DNA from: Bradyrhizobium sp. Ec3.3
GTDB lineage: Bacteria; Pseudomonadota; Alphaproteobacteria; Rhizobiales; Xanthobacteraceae
Assembly: GCF_000472925.1 (NCBI RefSeq)
Contig: NZ_AXAS01000013.1
Location: 140,228 to 204,227 of the forward strand
Length of the DNA: 64,000 bases
Reading direction: 5' to 3'
This document shows, piece after piece, positions 63,125 to 64,000 of this stretch. Every line of letters begins with the position of its first letter. Position 1 is the stretch's first letter. Under the pieces are notes generated by a model. That model saw nothing but the letters and a program-made list of their open reading frames with translations, was not told the origin of the DNA and made no database searches. Position numbers and translations under genes: made by a program.

Positions 63125-64000
63125 CAGCAAGCAGGGCGCATCGACCGGCGAGAAGATCTACGACGTGCCGGCAGAGTGGGCGAAGCGCGCCTGGGTCGAC
63201 CAGGCCAAGTACAAGGACATGTACGCCCGCTCGATCTCGGACCCGAACGGCTTTTGGGCCGAGCAGGCCAAGCGCGTCGACTGGATGAAGGCGCCGACCA
63301 GAATCGAGAACGTCTCGTTCGCACCCGGCAACGTCTCCATCAAATGGTTCGAGGACGGCGTCCTCAACGTCGCCTGGAACTGCATCGACCGGCACCTCGC
63401 CAAGCGCGCCAACCAGACCGCGATCATCTGGGAGGGCGACGATCCCTCGCAGTCGAAGCACATCACCTACAAGGAGCTGCACGACGAGGTCTGCCGGATG
63501 GCCAACATCCTGCGCACCCGCAATGTCAAGAAAGGCGACCGCGTCACCATCTACCTGCCGATGATCCCCGAGGCCGCCTACGCGATGCTGGCCTGCGCGC
63601 GGATCGGCGCGATCCACTCGGTGGTGTTCGCCGGCTTCTCGCCCGACAGCCTCGCCCAGCGCATCAGCGACTGCAAATCCAAGGTGATCATCACCGCCGA
63701 TGAAGGCCTGCGCGGCGGCAGGAAGGTGCCGCTGAAGGCCAATGTCGATGCGGCGCTCGCCAAGACCGAAGGCGTCGACTGGGTCGTCGTCGTCAAGCGC
63801 ACCGGCGGCAAGGTCGACATGTCCCCGTCGCGTGACCTCTGGTACCACGACGCGGCCAAGATGGTGACGACGGACTGCCCGGCCGAGCACATGCATGCCG
63901 AGGATCCGCTGTTCATCCTCTACACCTCGGGCTCGACCGGCACGCCGAAGGGCGTGCTGCATACCTCGGGCGGCTATCTCGTCTATGCCGCGATGACGCA
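63117..64000 (+). CDS. acs: acetyl-CoA synthetase, 3' part cut off by the window
   Basis: Acetyl-CoA synthetase activates acetate with ATP and CoA. The 294 residues in the window match its start and N-terminal domain: [50 protein letters not shown], and the AMP-binding motif [11 protein letters not shown] near the right edge. The frame is intact to the end of the window. The ATG at 63117 overlaps the hydrolase stop by eight bases. A full acs would be about 650 residues. It could recycle acetate released by the upstream CoA-transferase. Confidence 0.95.
   Translation, partial: MDSSKQGASTGEKIYDVPAEWAKRAWVDQAKYKDMYARSISDPNGFWAEQAKRVDWMKAPTRIENVSFAPGNVSIKWFEDGVLNVAWNCIDRHLAKRANQTAIIWEGDDPSQSKHITYKELHDEVCRMANILRTRNVKKGDRVTIYLPMIPEAAYAMLACARIGAIHSVVFAGFSPDSLAQRISDCKSKVIITADEGLRGGRKVPLKANVDAALAKTEGVDWVVVVKRTGGKVDMSPSRDLWYHDAAKMVTTDCPAEHMHAEDPLFILYTSGSTGTPKGVLHTSGGYLVYAAMT

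Noticed and set aside
1..64000. CRISPR arrays, transposases or rRNA genes
   Set aside because: No regularly spaced repeats, transposase motifs or rRNA-like sequence were seen; the repeats present are isolated palindromes.

Overview
The window looks like chromosomal DNA of an alphaproteobacterium close to Bradyrhizobium. The support is high GC with tightly packed genes, a FixK-controlled napEDABC set, a PmtA-type phospholipid methyltransferase, SciP and FlbD next to flagellar genes, and several dispersed palindromic repeats of the kind that litter Bradyrhizobium and Rhodopseudomonas genomes. The assignment is inference; no rRNA or species marker is present. I saw no insertion sequence, phage module or CRISPR array.

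Layout. 1-4.9 kb: edge of a small hypothetical gene, a DUF3309-like membrane peptide, msrB and a secreted msrA, a TPR-caspase protein and a RecD-like helicase. 5.1-9.4 kb: periplasmic nitrate reductase napEDABC (minus strand) behind a perfect FixK/FNR box. 9.6-13.6 kb: a luciferase-like flavin oxidoreductase, a LuxR-type regulator, a cytochrome P450 and a secreted hypothetical protein. 13.8-19.2 kb: alkanesulfonate uptake and desulfonation (two tandem SsuA-like binding proteins, SsuD, SsuC, SsuB, flavin reductase). 19.5-22.6 kb: M20 peptidase, a seven-repeat HAF protein and an unknown partner. 22.9-31.3 kb: flagellar genes flbD, fliN, fliH, fliG, fliF, the CtrA inhibitor sciP, flgD and fliK. 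31.7-34.2 kb: mnmA, pmtA, a proline-rich secreted protein and tRNA-Met(CAT).

34.7-44.7 kb: a catabolic cluster with a divergent LysR regulator, an SDR, a split transketolase pair, a TRAP transporter, a second full-length transketolase and a D-2-hydroxyacid dehydrogenase. It ends in the C-terminal stump of an NADP aldehyde dehydrogenase.

44.7-64 kb: a TctDE-like two-component system with an orphan solute-binding protein, then a 2-hydroxycarboxylate/citrate symporter, aconitase, an NAD-type isocitrate dehydrogenase, a thiamine-diphosphate enzyme annotated by family as acetolactate synthase, an aldehyde dehydrogenase, an iron alcohol dehydrogenase, class III PHA synthase (phaE, phaC), a CoA-transferase, a phasin, an alpha/beta hydrolase and acetyl-CoA synthetase (cut by the window end). 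Read in order, these genes could carry citrate to 2-oxoglutarate, succinate semialdehyde, a hydroxyacyl-CoA and polyester. That route is a hypothesis from gene order and families, and it is the most interesting idea in the window. Two gene remnants (44453-44689 and about 53369-53485) show that both catabolic regions have been rearranged.
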